A DNA stretch of 23,317 nucleotides from Amphimedon queenslandica (Eukaryota > Porifera > Demospongiae > Haplosclerida > Niphatidae). The notes below the pieces were generated by a model. It did no database searches. It was not told the origin of the DNA and saw only the letters and a program-made list of their open reading frames with translations. Shown here piece after piece: positions 20,504 to 23,317 of this stretch. The position numbers and the translations under genes were made by a program. The stretch covers positions 1 to 23,317 of the forward strand of contig NW_003546779.1 in assembly GCF_000090795.2 (NCBI RefSeq), written 5' to 3'. Within the stretch, counting starts at the first letter, position 1. Each line of letters starts with the position of its first letter.

Positions 20504-21154
20504 GCAATGTTGAATATTACCTTATTCTCCTTATTTTACCATATACAGATAGAACCAACTCTCCTCCTTGCTATTATCAAGAATGAGCTTCATCTGTGCT
20601 TCTGTTTAGAAGATACACATCTACTTGCACAGCCACCATCTTCACTTTTTAACCACAAAGCAACTTTGATTTTTGTGCAAATGATTCACAGGGGTGCTGG
20701 ATTTTTGCCAAAGGGTCTGGTACTGTACTTACCTTTGCTTAATACATTGTGAGACTCCTTAGTTGCTGGGTCTTATTTTATTCAGGTAAAATTCCCCTCA
20801 AACTTGCTATGTTTTTCAGAAATTGCCTAATTATCAGCTTATCAGCTACACGTGATTCAAATTTTAAATGATTTTAATTATATTCATAAGCTATTGGCGA
20901 TGAATATCATTTTATCAGTGACGTATCAGGAAGTGAAGCCATAGAGGTCCCTTTCACAATTGTGTAGCAGTGTCTTCGTGTAGACTGCATGCAATAAACT
21001 AAGTTTCAACAAAATTAATACTGGTAAAGAAAATAACACTCCAAAATGTTTGTACTACATGTACATGTACATGTATAAGATAACTTAAGGAAAACATTTG
21101 TAACTATCACACTGTTCTATACTAAGAGTCACACATACACACACATGCACTTTA
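20504..21154. other. No confident gene
   Basis: A plus-strand frame at 20507-20752 has no domain and a repeat-like context. An ACATGTACATGTACATGT palindrome lies at 21057-21074. The 3' flank of the next gene begins near 21080. Confidence 0.5.
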
Positions 21155-22789
21155 CTACTTAACATAAATCTCATAATAACTAACAGGACTGTCTTCATCA
21201 CCAGCATCAGCACACACCCTCAACTCAATATAGTCAGTAGTGGTAGTGCTACCATAGTCTCTGTGAAACCATGGGATACCAGGAACATTACAACAAGGTG
21301 CTTCATCAGAACCACAACCTTGACCATCCCATAGTGGATCAGATGTGTAGAGAATCTGTGATGGACTGCTATGAGGAACACCGGATTCACAGAAGTAGTT
21401 ATTACCAATAGAAGCTGGCACAGATCCAGAGCTTCCAGTACTACATGGACATGAAGAGCCTATTTCACTTTGACCAGCTATTAGTGACCAGACTTTTTGA
21501 CGTGAAGGTCCTTGAGTGATGCTCACACCATCGAAATCGAGGGCACTGCTAAGAGCATCAATAGAACCAAATAGATACCCTGTTACTCTACCACACACCT
21601 GAGAATAACTGATATTATAAGATGGGAACTGAACTGATATACAACCTCTTTGTCGTGTTTGCTTACCACAAGCTCTAACTCCTCCTGACTGGTACAGACC
21701 AAACCCAGGAGGACAGTTCTGTGTAGCATCAGTCATATCCAGATATGCTACTCTTGTCCATCCACCAATAGAATTACATAACTCCTCCATATTACAGTAA
21801 GCAGTATAAGTAGAACTAGTATTTGACAGTAGTAGATACACACCTGATGGACTACGGGGTTGTCTCTCCTTAATCTCTTTACAAGAGGTAGGTAAAGCAG
21901 TTGAGTCATTGTGTAGCACTAATAGTTCCTGTGCTATTAGTAGTATATCATCAACCACTCCAGCAGTAGAGGTACTGGTGTCTTGTAGATTAGAGAGAGC
22001 ATTGACAATGTCTATTAGCTTTTGTGCCAAATTTCTTGTAGTTTGTAAGATTTGCTTATCAAGTTCAGTGAAGTTTGTATTGTTCTGAAATAGTTGAAGG
22101 GTGTTCTGTCCCACACCATTAGCCCATTCATTGAAGTCAGGAAGGCTCTGTGTTACATTGCTGTTAACTTTAGAGACAACACCATTAGCCCATTTATTAA
22201 AGTCAGGAAGGCTCTGTGTTACATTGCCGTTAACTTTAGAGACAACACTGTTGGCCCATTCATTGAAGTCAGGAAGGCTCCCTGTTACATTGCCGTTAAC
22301 TTTAGAAACAACACCATTAGCCCATTCATTAAAGTCAGGAAGGCTCTGTGTTACATTGCTGTTCACTTTAGAGACAACACCGTTAGCCCATTCATTAAAG
22401 TCAGGAAGGCTCTGTGTTACACTGCTGTTAACTTTAGAGACAACACCATTAGCCCATTCGTCAAAGTCAGGACAGTTATTTGTGTTAGCAGTAGCCGCAG
22501 TTGAAGCATTAGCATTACTTGCATGCATTTGAGTTAGCATTAAGCAAAGCATAGCCACCAGTATTACCAATATGATGCATAGTAATACTGTGATAACAAC
22601 AAAGGGTTTACTCCATGTTGACTGCTTTGCTTCCTTCTTTATTGCTGCCTCTACTGGTTGAGACTGTTGAGTATCAGCCCGTGTCACATAACTTACATAA
22701 GTATTAGTATCCATCATTTCATATACATTTTCCTGATTTGGTTGAGCTGCTGATGAAAAGTCACTGAAACATCTATCCTTTTCTTCCAT
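21155..22789 (-). CDS. Type II membrane protein with 22-residue repeats and C-terminal fibrinogen-like domain
   Basis: Single-exon gene of 544 residues. Residues 1-62 are cytoplasmic and carry three tyrosines in VYEMMDTNTYVSYV; 63-87 form the transmembrane helix (VVITVLLCIILVILVAML), and no signal peptide is present. Residues 107-236 hold six units of a 22-residue repeat (PDFNEWANGVVSKVNSNVTQ plus SL), the last one diverging; five carry an N-glycosylation sequon. A helical segment (about 237-295) may form a coiled coil. From Cys303 the pattern CKEI, SGVYLL, YCNMEEL and GGWTRVAYLDMTD marks the start of a fibrinogen-related domain; the rest is Cys-rich (CPPGFGLY, QVCGRVTG, YFCESG, DPLWDGQGCG, YIELRVCAD). 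I recall similar C-terminal regions in sponge and cnidarian proteins. A role in surface recognition is inferred. The first ATG suits the hydrophilic N-terminus. Confidence 0.88.
   Translation of the reverse strand: MEEKDRCFSDFSSAAQPNQENVYEMMDTNTYVSYVTRADTQQSQPVEAAIKKEAKQSTWSKPFVVITVLLCIILVILVAMLCLMLTQMHASNANASTAATANTNNCPDFDEWANGVVSKVNSSVTQSLPDFNEWANGVVSKVNSNVTQSLPDFNEWANGVVSKVNGNVTGSLPDFNEWANSVVSKVNGNVTQSLPDFNKWANGVVSKVNSNVTQSLPDFNEWANGVGQNTLQLFQNNTNFTELDKQILQTTRNLAQKLIDIVNALSNLQDTSTSTAGVVDDILLIAQELLVLHNDSTALPTSCKEIKERQPRSPSGVYLLLSNTSSTYTAYCNMEELCNSIGGWTRVAYLDMTDATQNCPPGFGLYQSGGVRACGKQTRQRGCISVQFPSYNISYSQVCGRVTGYLFGSIDALSSALDFDGVSITQGPSRQKVWSLIAGQSEIGSSCPCSTGSSGSVPASIGNNYFCESGVPHSSPSQILYTSDPLWDGQGCGSDEAPCCNVPGIPWFHRDYGSTTTTDYIELRVCADAGDEDSPVSYYEIYVK
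22108..22471 (-). repeat. 66-base coding tandem repeat
   Basis: Six units beginning PDF at residues 107, 129, 151, 173, 195 and 217, exactly 66 bases apart. Units are highly similar at DNA level, including synonymous sites, which suggests recent expansion or homogenisation. Copy number probably varies between alleles. Confidence 0.92.
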
Positions 22790-23147
22790 TTTTAGTTTTA
22801 ACTTATGACTTATCTGAGCTCTTTAAACTTGATACAGCGATCACAATAACTACATACACTGAATTCATATACTATTATTTGATAAACTTTAAGCACTTAC
22901 GATAGTGAAAAGCAAACTTTTAATGTCAAAATAATATTTGTGTAAGAGAATGCAAGGCAGAAAAATAACATTATGTAGGTGCAAGCTTACAAGGTATTTT
23001 TTATTTTGTCATTTTCATTCTTGTTTGTCACTACAACTTTAAATACTGGTACATGCATTTACTTTGCCTACACAAAGTTTGTTTAGCACAAACTTAAAAA
23101 TTGAATTGTTAATAGAATTATTCTTGCTATTATTTTTCAATTGTCAG
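22790..23147. promoter_or_regulatory. Upstream region of the fibrinogen-like gene
   Basis: Must hold the promoter of the minus-strand gene starting at 22789. No convincing TATA box or other element was identified. No coding frame seen. Confidence 0.35.
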
Positions 23148-23226
23148 GAACAAAATAGAAATAAACAATTTTTGAATGAGTTAGTATACAAGGATAGTAC
23201 TGGAAGACTTTACTGGGTCACAGGAG
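23148..23226 (+). CDS. Possible internal exon of an unknown gene
   Basis: A good acceptor (TATTTTTCAATTGTCAG) and a plausible donor (CAGGAG then GTAGGA) bracket an open frame reading EQNRNKQFLNELVYKDSTGR then LYWVTGG, from phase 0 to phase 1. The composition is protein-like, but there is no known domain and no partner exon in the remaining 90 bases. It does not match cytochrome P450 reductase. Confidence 0.3.
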
Positions 23227-23317
23227 GTAGGATAGTAATAGTCACAAATCACAACTTCAATTTTTAGCTTATACATCTAGTTGTTTTTTGGTGTTTATTC
23301 ACTAGATGAACCATGGT

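Noticed and set aside
22108..22471. CRISPR-like regular repeat spacing
   Set aside because: The units are contiguous coding repeats in a eukaryotic gene, with no unique spacers.
22094..22532. Long plus-strand open frames opposite the fibrinogen-like gene
   Set aside because: They are the antisense of the 66-base coding repeat, so their apparent 22-residue repeats follow automatically. No start context, splice sites or known domain support them.
1..23317. Bacterial or viral origin of the window
   Set aside because: Multiple spliced genes with metazoan domains and abundant MITEs show nuclear animal DNA; no viral gene was recognised.

Overview
The window looks like nuclear DNA of an early-branching animal, most likely a demosponge such as Amphimedon queenslandica. 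This is an inference from gene content, not a database match. The DNA is AT-rich, genes have canonical GT-AG introns, many introns are only about 40-55 bases long, the protein families are metazoan (receptor tyrosine phosphatase with Ig/FN3 ectodomain, cytochrome P450 reductase, fibrinogen-like type II membrane protein), and intergenic DNA is full of short inverted-repeat elements.

Layout. 1-4633 (minus): a receptor-type tyrosine phosphatase gene. I could resolve 20 exons, from the signal peptide through Ig-like and FN3 modules, the transmembrane helix and most of one catalytic PTP domain; the 3' end lies outside the window. 5787-6739 (minus): 3' exons of one or two unrecognised genes; one exon resembles the C-terminal half of a LITAF domain. 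8129-10085 (plus): a four-exon gene for a possible membrane protein of 347 residues with an acidic, Ser/Pro-rich tail. 10325-10783 (plus): a compact single-exon gene of 152 residues. 10784-15120: long gene-poor stretch with repeats, including copy 1 of a 0.7-kb duplicated segment that carries an exon-like ORF. 15121-15273 (minus): a 51-residue single-pass microprotein candidate. 16279-17622 (plus): two exons encoding the FMN-binding part of NADPH-cytochrome P450 reductase, with no continuation visible. 18190-18946 (minus): a broken copy of the fibrinogen-like gene, next to copy 2 of the duplicated segment (18962-19850). 19851-20503: nested repeats, including an inverted-repeat element with a long flanking direct repeat and an internal tRNA-like Pol III promoter. 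21155-22789 (minus): the intact single-exon fibrinogen-like gene with a 22-residue tandem repeat stalk. 23148-23226 (plus): a possible exon of a further gene.

Working together: there is no operon-like logic. Two cell-surface proteins (phosphatase receptor and fibrinogen-like type II protein) suggest surface recognition and signalling, but nothing shows that they interact. The right half has clearly been reshaped by duplication and insertion: a parental gene and its decayed copy lie about 3 kb apart, the decayed copy abuts a second duplication, that duplication has its own insertion, and a P450 reductase gene stops abruptly before this cluster.
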